Assembly (NCBI GenBank): GCA_002395865.1
Contig: DGVE01000087.1
Coordinates: 1-13,383 of the forward strand
Direction: 5' to 3'
DNA length: 13,383 nt
DNA from: Lachnospiraceae bacterium UBA4292
GTDB taxonomy: Bacteria; Bacillota; Clostridia; Lachnospirales; Lachnospiraceae
Of the stretch, positions 1 to 8,131 are shown piece by piece. Below the pieces are notes generated by a model. That model was not told where the DNA came from, did not search any database, and worked only from the letters and a program-made list of their open reading frames with translations. Made by a program: the position numbers and the translations under genes. The stretch's first letter is position 1. Each line of letters begins with the position of its first letter.

Positions 1-2494
1 CCGATGCCAGCTGCATTCTGTAGGATTTTACGTCACCGTTGTACTTATCAACATCGATTATATATACACCGGTGTCGCATGGAAGAAAGAGTTCATTTTT
101 CCCGTTGCTGTAATTCCAGGAGTTTGCCGTAAGCGAAGTACCCAGACCTCTTCTGGCGTCGAGAAGCTCCCATGCTATCTCACCGCCCTCGACCAGGTCA
201 TCCCTTTCGACAACATATATGCCCGCGCTTGACATAACAAAGAATGTATCATCATCCTTCGCCCATATGTCGTAGTTGTTGAAATACGGAAATTTGTCAA
301 GCACCCTCACATTTTGGCTCTCATCCAGATAGCAGAGGCTGTTGCTGGTGACTATAAATATACCCTCCGACTTGGGATCTCTTATAGTGCGCAGTATTAC
401 GCCGCTGCTCAGGCCATCATCCCTCGTGATCATGTCGATCACTTCGCCGTCCTTAAGCACAGCTATGCCGTCACCGTCCGTGCCGGCGAGTATCGTGCCG
501 TCACTGCGCTCTGTGATGGTGAGGATCATGGAATTGATAAGACCGTCACTGTTTTTTATGGTCCTTGTGACCTCATGATCACGGATAAAGCTTATACCGG
601 TATCCCCGGCCGCGATAATGGTGCCGTCGGATAGTCCCGTGACCACCCTTGCGCGGTTTCCGAAGCTGCCGTTTTCCACATTATATGACCATGATCTGCC
701 GTCCACCGCATACTCTATAAGACCGCTGCCGTAAGTGCAGACCCACAGATGATCACTGCCGTCGACATACATACAGCGGATTCTCTTTCCTTCAAGCTCT
801 CCGGTCAGCTCGTTTTCTATCTCCTCCCTGCAGGCCTTATCCACAACGTCAAGGCCCTTATCTGTACCGATATAGTAATTACCCTGCCACGATACTATGG
901 CATTTACGACACGCCTGTCCATACCTATGGCGCCATATACATCCTTAAAGGGGGATTTTGCAAGGCGGAGAAGCCCGAGCCTTGAGGACGTGAACCACAG
1001 ATTGCCCTGATAGTCGTAGAGCATATTGTCGATGGAATTATTGAATTCGTTTGTATTGAGCTTATGATATCCCGCCGAATCCATATAGGACACACCGCTG
1101 TCGGTGGAGATAAACAGGGTACCATCACTTAAATAGTTTAAACTGTTGATGCTGTTTACGTCCTCGCAGGTCATAGGCTCCGGATCATCAAATCTTCCGT
1201 TTATATGGTCAAAGCAGAATATATGATTGGTCGTGCTTCCGACCATAAGCTTTCCGTCAGGCGAAAAAGTGCAGCACTTATACTGTTCCACGCCCTCGGG
1301 CATACGCACTTCATTTACTACCTCACCGCCCTTCATGATAAACAGGCCGCCGTCGGATGATATGGCCGCAACGTGCCCCGTCTCGTCTGCCGCCAGGCTC
1401 TCGACATAGTTCACATTCTGCAGAGTATTGACCGCATCAAGGCCGTTATTCATAACCAGTACCTGAACGCTTCCGGTGGTTCCCACATAGTAGTAGCCGT
1501 CGGATGCACGGACGATGCTCTTGACGGAGTTGGACACAAGACCGCTTGACTGGTCGAGTACATTTACCACCTTTTCGCGAATGACTATGGCCAGGCCATT
1601 GTCGTTAGTACCTATCCACAGTCGTCCCTCCTCGTCCACATACAGGCAGTTGACGTTCTTGACGCTCTCGAAGCTGTCTATCCACCTGAACTCACGGCCG
1701 TTATAGCGGTATAGGCCTGCGTATGTTCCTATCCATAACACGCCATCATTTGTCTGCGCTATGTCATTGGCCTCGCCGCAGGGAAGCCCGTTGTTACTGC
1801 TGTAAATGCTCTGCACATAATCATTGTAATCCGTTATCTCATCATCCGTACCGGTCACTGCGGCTGTGGCATTACCCGGAAAGCCTGATATGAGCAGAAC
1901 CAGTATAACAGCCAATGCTCCACCCTTTTTGGCAAAGCCGGTTCCCTTGTATTCACGGCCCTGGCGGCGGATAAGGAAGGCAACATATACCACGAACACA
2001 GTAAGTACCTTGTCGGGGAATTCTATGGTAAGCTGCCCCAGCAGGCTGCAGATAATGAGGGGGGTATCTATACTCAACATATAATCGAATACTCCATCGC
2101 CCCAAACATTGCCTATATTACCGTTTGAAAAGATCATATTAAGGGGTACGGATACCAGAAGCGCTGTAACCATGGACAGGGTAGCGGCCTTCATAAATCC
2201 ATAAAACTCCTCGAACCATTTCTTCCTTGAAGCCACTCCTATGATAACGCCTATGGCCATGCCGGTTATCGAATACGCTATCGAGAGATGCTTGACCACT
2301 CCGTACGCAAGATTTCCCGTAAGACCTACCAGCGCTCCGCATATGGGTCCTGCCGTGTACGCACACATGGCAGTACCGACGCAATCCGCCCACAAAGGCA
2401 GATCAAGCCAGACCGCCAGCAGCCTTCCTCCCACATCGATTCCGACGCACAAGGCGACAAACACAACTATTTTCCATGTTTTCCATTTTTCCAT
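1..2494 (-). CDS. ECF-S-like membrane domain plus two-component-regulator propeller receptor (3' end outside window)
   Basis: The frame is open from the ATG at 2494 to the left edge, giving at least 831 codons with no stop. Residues 1-180 are hydrophobic with about five membrane segments and Gly-rich turns (PLWADCVGTAMCAY, GPICGALVGLTGNL), resembling ECF-transporter S components. Another hydrophobic segment at about 192-205 is followed by repeated regulator-propeller blades: GLPCGEANDIAQ then LWIGT at 253-257, LWIGT again at 293-297, and many degenerate copies (GNLWFTS near 498, YYIGT, HLWVCT, GTILAGT). I count roughly 12-14 blades, enough for two seven-bladed propellers. In this family the propeller binds a ligand outside the cell, a Y_Y_Y domain follows, and a GGDEF or histidine kinase domain sits at the C-terminus; those parts lie outside the window, so the output domain is unknown. 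The SD AGGGGG lies 8 bases before the ATG. The gene is third in the unit with the GNAT and lipoprotein genes. The membrane receptor call is firm; diguanylate cyclase versus kinase is open. Confidence 0.85.
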   Translation of the reverse strand, partial: MEKWKTWKIVVFVALCVGIDVGGRLLAVWLDLPLWADCVGTAMCAYTAGPICGALVGLTGNLAYGVVKHLSIAYSITGMAIGVIIGVASRKKWFEEFYGFMKAATLSMVTALLVSVPLNMIFSNGNIGNVWGDGVFDYMLSIDTPLIICSLLGQLTIEFPDKVLTVFVVYVAFLIRRQGREYKGTGFAKKGGALAVILVLLISGFPGNATAAVTGTDDEITDYNDYVQSIYSSNNGLPCGEANDIAQTNDGVLWIGTYAGLYRYNGREFRWIDSFESVKNVNCLYVDEEGRLWIGTNDNGLAIVIREKVVNVLDQSSGLVSNSVKSIVRASDGYYYVGTTGSVQVLVMNNGLDAVNTLQNVNYVESLAADETGHVAAISSDGGLFIMKGGEVVNEVRMPEGVEQYKCCTFSPDGKLMVGSTTNHIFCFDHINGRFDDPEPMTCEDVNSINSLNYLSDGTLFISTDSGVSYMDSAGYHKLNTNEFNNSIDNMLYDYQGNLWFTSSRLGLLRLAKSPFKDVYGAIGMDRRVVNAIVSWQGNYYIGTDKGLDVVDKACREEIENELTGELEGKRIRCMYVDGSDHLWVCTYGSGLIEYAVDGRSWSYNVENGSFGNRARVVTGLSDGTIIAAGDTGISFIRDHEVTRTIKNSDGLINSMILTITERSDGTILAGTDGDGIAVLKDGEVIDMITRDDGLSSGVILRTIRDPKSEGIFIVTSNSLCYLDESQNVRVLDKFPYFNNYDIWAKDDDTFFVMSSAGIYVVERDDLVEGGEIAWELLDARRGLGTSLTANSWNYSNGKNELFLPCDTGVYIIDVDKYNGDVKSYRMQLAS

Positions 2495-2505
2495 AAGACT
2501 GTCCC

Positions 2506-2520
2506 CCTGCTAAAGGCAGG
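2506..2520 (-). promoter_or_regulatory. Small hairpin covering the SD of the propeller receptor gene
   Basis: On the minus strand CCTGC pairs with GCAGG around a 5-base loop. The 3' arm overlaps the start of the AGGGGG ribosome binding site (2503-2508), 8 bases before the receptor start. Partial masking of the SD could lower translation relative to the upstream lipoprotein. The stem has only five pairs, so a regulatory role is inference. Confidence 0.3.
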
Positions 2521-2614
2521 TTATCGTTTAAGACCATCACCCTTCACGGGATAATCCATGTTAAGATATGGGTTTTAAAACAGATTACTCAGCTTCTGCT
2601 CGAACCGGCTGTTA

Positions 2615-3865
2615 TTAATCATTATCCTGCGCATCCTGTATAAATAGATACACCGCTGTGGTGCCGTTTTCCCCGTACATATCATCCGGGGCTGTTACTG
2701 CCCACGTTCCGCTTCGGGATACCGAAATATTCTGTATGAGCTTGTAGTCGCCCGCAGGGGTGAACCCGATCGCCTTCAGGCCATCCGCCGTTACGGAATA
2801 GATCTCGGGAACATCCACATCAACGGGCGAATAATAAGTGCGGTAAAGTATCGGTGTGCCGCGGATCGCATCCACATTGTACAGATCATCCTTTGCGAAG
2901 ACCGTCTCCGAGCTCACTATATCCACCGCCACACAACTCAGGTCGAAATTATGGTATACAAGCACTCTTCCGTCGACAACGCAAAAATGGCTCACGTGGT
3001 AGCCGAGCTCATTGAGCGCATCGGAGCGGTTCATTATACCGTGTACATCCATGATCGCGGCCGTGAGCAGAGGCGTCACATCAAGCTCGCTCTGCCTGCT
3101 GTACGTCAGATCATAAAAGTCCAGATACATCTGCGCCTCTTTGCCCTCCTCAAGGTGCAGCTTCAGCAGATAAAAGCCGTTATCTCCTGCGCAGATGCCC
3201 CTGAGAGATGCCTCCGTGTCAGGTATGGTCAGGACCTCACGGATGCTCTCCCCCGCCGGATCGAATTCATATATCTTGTGGCTCTTGTCGTCCGAGGTCT
3301 CGTGGTTCATGATAAGCAGCTTTCCGTCTGCCACAGCCATGGATGTGTAAGGAAATCCGTGCGACGATACCGGATACTTTTTCATCGTACCTGCCGCCGG
3401 ATCCAGAGCCAGCAGATACAGTACATCAGCATCGTAATCCATGGGATTGCCCTCCACCGCGAGGGTATAAAGCTTTCCGTCAAGCTCAGCGCGCGTATAA
3501 TACGCCTCATATCCCTGATCACCAAGCGTCCCCAGAAGCTTATCCGAATTATCCTTCAGACTGTAGAAATGGTACTGCGCAGGTGCGCTGAACTGATTCT
3601 CTCCCGGCGCGAACACACTGTAGATCATTCCTCCGTCAACAGCCGTTTTCCAGCCCCGTCCGTCGATCTCTCCCAGCTTATTACCGTCTCTATCAATGAC
3701 AGCCGTCATCTTCTCCGGAAGCGGTATAGCGGTCTGTGGTGAAGCGGCCGCGTTTTCGTCCGTCGTTTTCGAGGTATCTCCCTGCTCATTTTCGGTCTTC
3801 CCCGCGCACGCCGTGAGGCCTGCCGCAAGTACCACCGCCAATAAAACAGATATCCTTCTTTTCAA
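2615..3865 (-). CDS. Propeller-like extracytoplasmic lipoprotein, function unknown
   Basis: The 416-residue protein begins with a lipoprotein signal peptide: MKRRISV, a hydrophobic core and the lipobox LTAC with Cys20 as lipidation site. A Ser/Thr/Glu-rich linker follows (about 21-48). The rest consists of repeated short beta-type units of the kind 'DGKLLIMNHE', 'DGKLYTLAVE', 'DNGFYLLKL' and 'DGRVLVYHNF', which fits a beta-propeller fold exposed outside the membrane; no catalytic motif is visible. The start codon is TTG, chosen because a strong GGGGAGG SD sits 7 bases upstream and no in-frame ATG fits. It lies 33 bases after the GNAT gene and 120 bases before the propeller receptor, so the three are probably co-transcribed. 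A link to the receptor as ligand binder or partner is inference. Confidence 0.8.
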   Translation of the reverse strand: MKRRISVLLAVVLAAGLTACAGKTENEQGDTSKTTDENAAASPQTAIPLPEKMTAVIDRDGNKLGEIDGRGWKTAVDGGMIYSVFAPGENQFSAPAQYHFYSLKDNSDKLLGTLGDQGYEAYYTRAELDGKLYTLAVEGNPMDYDADVLYLLALDPAAGTMKKYPVSSHGFPYTSMAVADGKLLIMNHETSDDKSHKIYEFDPAGESIREVLTIPDTEASLRGICAGDNGFYLLKLHLEEGKEAQMYLDFYDLTYSRQSELDVTPLLTAAIMDVHGIMNRSDALNELGYHVSHFCVVDGRVLVYHNFDLSCVAVDIVSSETVFAKDDLYNVDAIRGTPILYRTYYSPVDVDVPEIYSVTADGLKAIGFTPAGDYKLIQNISVSRSGTWAVTAPDDMYGENGTTAVYLFIQDAQDND

Positions 3866-3898
3866 AGCTTTACCTCCCCTATATCGGTTATATCCCTT

Positions 3899-5122
3899 TC
3901 ATTTCGGTCTCGACATGCTGTCTATCTCATATGCCGTATACTCGTGGTCGAATTCGTAGCCGAGCTTCTCGGCCAGATGGACGGATGTCAGATTCGCAGC
4001 GTCCCAGCTTGGATAGAGCCCCTCGTCCAGACAGTCGAGTATCAGTCTCGCACACGCGGCGGTGGCCAGGCCTTTGCGTCTTTCCTCCTCCAGCGTATCG
4101 ACCTCTATCTCTATGCCCTCCACATATCTCGTGTAGGACGAGGCTCCCGCGACGATCTCCCCGTTCTTCAAAACTACAACTCCGCGCCCGAGCATCATAT
4201 ATCTCACGCAGTCTTCAAATACCGCCACAAAATCTCTGAACTCTTCCTTTTCGAAACACCGGTCATGCAGATCGATATCTATCTTTTTCAGCTCGTATCC
4301 CTCCGGCAGCGATGACGCGTATCTCTTTAGTTTCTCCCTGTCAAAACAGGTATCCTTCTTCATCGCGTATCGGGTTATCTTTTTTGCCTTCGGACATTTC
4401 TTTTCTATATACTCCGCCCACGCCTCATTCAGCGGCACCGCGATAAGAAATACCGGCCTGTGATAAAATATGCTCTCATCCGGCTCCCCTGCCAGAAAGC
4501 CGAAGCAGCCCGCATACGCGAAAGCGGACTTCGGACTCCTCCTGTTGTCGAGATACACCTGCCCCATCACGCCCTGAATGCATGAGGTTATGATGGTATC
4601 GTTACAGGTTGCAAATAAACGCCTCGATGCAGGCCGGTGAAGCTTTTCGAAATAAGCCCTCCACCGGCTGAAATTGTCCCTTATATAGATCAGCCGGTCA
4701 CAGAACGGCTCCCGCCGATCGACCCTGACGACCGCCGTGGGTGTCGGCGTATAGCCGGCATTCCTGCGCATATGGTAATCGTATACATCCGCGCGCAACC
4801 ACTCCCAATCTGATCTAACGATCTTAACGGCTATGTGATCATTTACGATGACGACTACACTGTCCGAGTAATACGCGCCGAAAATGAACTTCTCTACAGG
4901 CATAACTCCCTTCAGGTACCCCGATAATGCCGAATACACCGCTTCGAGATCGATATCTGCAGTACCCTCCCCGTATCCTCGGGGCGGAAAGTTACACAGA
5001 AGCTCCGTTACAAGCCTCTCCATGCAGCATATGACGTATTTTTCGTAAGTTCTCTTGTATCTATGAGCCACCCGTTCAAGCAGCTCGCTCTCCTGTGAAG
5101 GAGTAAGTTGATAGTTATCCAT
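3899..5122 (-). CDS. GNAT acetyltransferase (GNAT_acetyltran/ZmaR type) with an extra N-terminal domain
   Basis: The C-terminal part (about 168-402) reads as the PF12746-type acetyltransferase family: CIQGVMGQVYLDN near 181, the PKAKKITRYAMKKD segment, EIVAGASSYT, the acetyl-CoA loop RRKGLA (about 348-353), and the characteristic YPSWDAAN and LAEKLGY near the end. Family members are usually about 260 residues, so the first 165 residues are additional. That part contains a predicted beta-rich stretch (FIFGAYYSDSVVVIVNDHIAV) and an Arg-rich helix, and I do not recognise it. The acceptor substrate is unknown; distant relatives include the zwittermicin self-resistance enzyme. The start has a GGGAGG SD 12 bases upstream, slightly long. 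A promoter is visible at 5194-5222, and the lipoprotein gene follows 33 bases downstream. Confidence 0.85.
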   Translation of the reverse strand: MDNYQLTPSQESELLERVAHRYKRTYEKYVICCMERLVTELLCNFPPRGYGEGTADIDLEAVYSALSGYLKGVMPVEKFIFGAYYSDSVVVIVNDHIAVKIVRSDWEWLRADVYDYHMRRNAGYTPTPTAVVRVDRREPFCDRLIYIRDNFSRWRAYFEKLHRPASRRLFATCNDTIITSCIQGVMGQVYLDNRRSPKSAFAYAGCFGFLAGEPDESIFYHRPVFLIAVPLNEAWAEYIEKKCPKAKKITRYAMKKDTCFDREKLKRYASSLPEGYELKKIDIDLHDRCFEKEEFRDFVAVFEDCVRYMMLGRGVVVLKNGEIVAGASSYTRYVEGIEIEVDTLEEERRKGLATAACARLILDCLDEGLYPSWDAANLTSVHLAEKLGYEFDHEYTAYEIDSMSRPK

Positions 5123-5193
5123 ATCTGTTTCAGACCTCCCGATAAGTATCCATCAGACCAAAAGCTCCCTCATCTCCACCGGGTCTTTTTGTA

Positions 5194-5222
5194 ATAATAC
5201 ACCAATCGATATACCATTTCAA
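5194..5222 (-). promoter_or_regulatory. Sigma-A-type promoter of the GNAT-lipoprotein-receptor unit
   Basis: On the minus strand a -35 box TTGAAA (5217-5222) and a -10 box TATTAT (5194-5199) are separated by exactly 17 bases. It lies about 70 bases upstream of the GNAT ATG and downstream of the terminator of the preceding ABC gene, which is where a new transcription unit should begin. Confidence 0.6.
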
Positions 5223-5266
5223 GGCAAAAAAGATATATAATGCCCAAATCTCCTCTGTAAATGCAT

Positions 5267-5310
5267 AAAAGGACTGCCGCACACTTAACGCAGCGTTCGG
5301 CAGTCCCTTT
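5267..5310 (-). terminator. Rho-independent terminator after the ABC transporter gene
   Basis: GGACTGCCG (5271-5279) pairs perfectly with CGGCAGTCC (5298-5306), and in minus orientation the stem is followed by TTTT. It begins about 20 bases after the stop codon of the ABC gene. The AAA/TTT flanks extend the stem after one mismatch. Confidence 0.8.
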
Positions 5311-5326
5311 GGTGAATTATGGCACT

Positions 5327-8095
5327 TCATTCGCTCCTTAAAGCCGCGACAGGGTCTCTCTTTGCGGCTTTCTTTGACGGGATCACACCGCCGATCATGG
5401 TAAGTATCGTACTGAGGCCGATCAGAAAAAGCGCCGATCTTACAGGAAGTGAAGCCGATACCTCAAGTCCCTGATCTGCGGTAAACTTTGCTATCACGGC
5501 ATTTATCGGTATGAGCAGCAGCAGTGAAAGGATAACTCCGAATATTCCTGCGAGCATACCTATCAGAAAAGTCTCCGCATTGAATACCTGTGATATATTC
5601 CTCTTGCTGGCTCCGAGAGCGCGCAGTATTCCTATCTCACGCGTTCTCTCCAGAACAGAAATGTACGTTATGATGCCTATCATTATCGATGAGACTACCA
5701 GCGATACTGCCACAAAAGCGATCAGTACATAAGATGTGGTATCGATCATGTCGGTGACGGATTCCATCAAAAGTGCCGTAATATCCCGATATGTGATATG
5801 ATCCTCTTCCGGCACGGTCTCATTGTACGCGTCGATACACTTTAAGACACTGTCCTTGTCGGCGAATGTGTCGACGTAGATATTGATCGACCTGGGCGAA
5901 GCGCGGTCGACTACTCCCAGCGAACGCATCGCCTTGTCATATGAGCCGTTCGAGATGCGTTCATTATAGATCATAAGAAGCGTATCCTCGTCGAGCGAGT
6001 TTATGATCAGCTCCTTCACGACCTCGTCGCTCCTGACATCATCGGAAGCCGGGGCACCGATAAGGCTTCCCAGACCTCCCAGGCCTCCAAGACTCACTAT
6101 ATCGACCATTCCTCCCGAAAAGGTACCTCCCTCAAGCAGTTCCTGATATATCGACGCGATCTCGGCAAATGACAGAGTCTGCATGAAAAGTCTGGCATTT
6201 TCGATCTTTTCCTCATCGCTTGCAGGATCGAACAGCATGCCGGTGACCACATTCTTCTCAGTGTCATTCCTTTGCGCGCTCACCGCTTCCGACTGATCCG
6301 TTTTAGTTATGACCATGTCCGTAAGCATGCTCGTATAGGCGATCACGGTGGGAATGCTTGCGTTTTGAGCATCCTGCTTTGGACGGATCACACAGGAGAC
6401 CGTAAGCGTTATGGCTTTGTCAAGATAACTTCCTATCTCGTCGAGATCCATCTCGCGGAATGTTTCTCCGTCCCTTATAAGGGTATCCGCATAGGGAAAC
6501 AGGAAGAATTCCTTTCCTACAACACTTCCGAAGTCCCATCGATACTCCGGAAGGTCAAATTCCTCCCCGGCTTCAAGGCGGCTGACTATGTCCGTATACT
6601 CGCTCTGCTTCAAATAGCCCAGCTCATACATGAGCTCACTCTCCACCTCACTCCTGCTGTCAAGTACAAAAGCCAGTTCATTGGCATTCTCCGGCCAGTG
6701 ACCGTAGAGCAGATCGTAATTATCCGTGATTATGGTAGAGACAGGCCGTCCCTCCTTCCCGGGAATTATCTCAGAAAAGCATACCGGTTTCGATCCCCCG
6801 CCATACCTCGTACCGGTCGAATTGATCATACTCGCAATGGATTCGTTGGAAATGATGCCGCTGCTTCCCACTACCCTCAGCAATGTATCATCGGGATCGC
6901 TGGCAAATACCGCAAAATCGATATCATACGAATAAACTATACCGTTATCCCCTACGTACCGACCGATCTCGCTGCTTGTATCGTCCAGATACTTTTTGAA
7001 TGATGTCAGATTGTTTTTGATCGTATAGTTTTCAGGCATCCTAAAAGGCTCATGATTCGCCAGTTCGTCATTGCTTCCGTAGATCGCGTCAAAGCCGTGT
7101 TCTTCCGTGGCGGCCCGGTCAGACTGTCTGTCCAAACTGTCGCCGATGATCGCGTCCAGATTATAAGTGGCCTGATTGATCGTTATGGGATACGAGCTCA
7201 TCGTCTTCTTCTGAATATCGAGAAGCGAAGTGCTCACTCCGTTTGACAAAGACAGTATCAGCGCTATGCCAACGATACCGATGGAGCCGGCAAATGCGGT
7301 CAGGATCGTGCGCCCCTTCTTCGTGCGCAGATTATTGGCGGAGAGACCGAGCGATGTCGCAAAAGACATCGATGCGCGTCCGAGATTTTTGTGTGCCCCC
7401 TCTTCGGTCTCATCGGGTGTGAACGGATCGCTGTCATCGGTTATGCGTCCGTCCTTAAGCCTTACGATCCTCGTCGCGTAAGCGTCCGCCAGCTCGGGGT
7501 TATGGGTGACCATAACGACGAGCCTGTCCTTCGCAACCTCCTTAAGAAGCTCCATGATCGTGATACTGGTCTCGGTGTCCAGCGCCCCTGTAGGCTCGTC
7601 CGCAAGCAGTATCTGCGGATCGTTTACCAGAGCTCTCGCGATGGCCACGCGCTGCATCTGCCCGCCGGACATCTGCGCAGGTCTCTTGTGAGCCTGCTCC
7701 TCGAGACCGACATCCTTAAGAGCCTCCAGAGCCTTCCTTCGCCTCTGCGAGCGCGACAGGCCGGAGATGGTGAGTGAGAGCTCCACATTGGCCAGAATCG
7801 TCTGGTGGGGTATCAGATTATAGTTCTGAAAGACAAAACCTATCTTGTGGTTCCTGTAGCTGTCCCAGTCCTTCTCCTTATACTTCTTCGTACTGATCCC
7901 GTCTATTATCAGCTCTCCCGAATCGTATCTGTCAAGGCCACCTATAACATTCAAAAGAGTCGTCTTGCCGGAGCCGGACGGGCCGAGTATCGCTACGAAT
8001 TCACTGTCCCGAAGCGATATATCCACATGATCCAGAGCCTTCTGCACCAGATCCCCTGTTTTGTATTTCTTGCAAATATCCTTGATATAAAGCAT
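5327..8095 (-). CDS. MacB-like ABC transporter, fused ATPase and FtsX-type permease with large extracytoplasmic domain
   Basis: Residues 1-220 form the ATPase: Walker A GPSGSGKTT (38-46), Q-loop Gln90, signature MSGGQ (142-146), Walker B ILLADE (162-167) and switch His198. A linker leads to one membrane segment (about 262-285), then about 500 extracytoplasmic residues, then three more segments (about 790-812, 840-865, 887-906). The last stretch holds the FtsX-type ERTREIGILRALGAS loop. This is the MacB/FtsX topology; such proteins usually move substrates outward or transmit mechanical force across the membrane, as in peptide or antibiotic resistance. The substrate is unknown. The start is set at the ATG at 8095 (922 residues) because GAGG lies 6 bases upstream. 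A GTG at 8107 is in frame but falls inside the SD. The gene follows the GH28 gene by 36 bases and ends at a terminator. A Gly-rich run (GGLGGLGSLIG) sits in the extracytoplasmic domain. Confidence 0.92.
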   Translation of the reverse strand: MLYIKDICKKYKTGDLVQKALDHVDISLRDSEFVAILGPSGSGKTTLLNVIGGLDRYDSGELIIDGISTKKYKEKDWDSYRNHKIGFVFQNYNLIPHQTILANVELSLTISGLSRSQRRRKALEALKDVGLEEQAHKRPAQMSGGQMQRVAIARALVNDPQILLADEPTGALDTETSITIMELLKEVAKDRLVVMVTHNPELADAYATRIVRLKDGRITDDSDPFTPDETEEGAHKNLGRASMSFATSLGLSANNLRTKKGRTILTAFAGSIGIVGIALILSLSNGVSTSLLDIQKKTMSSYPITINQATYNLDAIIGDSLDRQSDRAATEEHGFDAIYGSNDELANHEPFRMPENYTIKNNLTSFKKYLDDTSSEIGRYVGDNGIVYSYDIDFAVFASDPDDTLLRVVGSSGIISNESIASMINSTGTRYGGGSKPVCFSEIIPGKEGRPVSTIITDNYDLLYGHWPENANELAFVLDSRSEVESELMYELGYLKQSEYTDIVSRLEAGEEFDLPEYRWDFGSVVGKEFFLFPYADTLIRDGETFREMDLDEIGSYLDKAITLTVSCVIRPKQDAQNASIPTVIAYTSMLTDMVITKTDQSEAVSAQRNDTEKNVVTGMLFDPASDEEKIENARLFMQTLSFAEIASIYQELLEGGTFSGGMVDIVSLGGLGGLGSLIGAPASDDVRSDEVVKELIINSLDEDTLLMIYNERISNGSYDKAMRSLGVVDRASPRSINIYVDTFADKDSVLKCIDAYNETVPEEDHITYRDITALLMESVTDMIDTTSYVLIAFVAVSLVVSSIMIGIITYISVLERTREIGILRALGASKRNISQVFNAETFLIGMLAGIFGVILSLLLLIPINAVIAKFTADQGLEVSASLPVRSALFLIGLSTILTMIGGVIPSKKAAKRDPVAALRSE

Positions 8096-8131
8096 ATCAT
8101 ACCTCACGATATGTAACCCTGCATTTTATGT

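Noticed and set aside
2951..3742. 263-codon plus-strand frame
   Set aside because: It lies fully antisense to the lipoprotein gene, which has a signal peptide, lipobox and SD. The plus translation is His/Arg-rich without a recognisable domain.
5130..5330. 66-codon minus frame between the ABC and GNAT genes
   Set aside because: It crosses the strong terminator stem (5271-5306) and the GNAT promoter, and its ATG overlaps the ABC stop without an SD of its own.
6272..7003. 243-codon plus-strand frame
   Set aside because: It is antisense to the extracytoplasmic domain of the ABC protein, whose frame is continuous and well supported on both sides.
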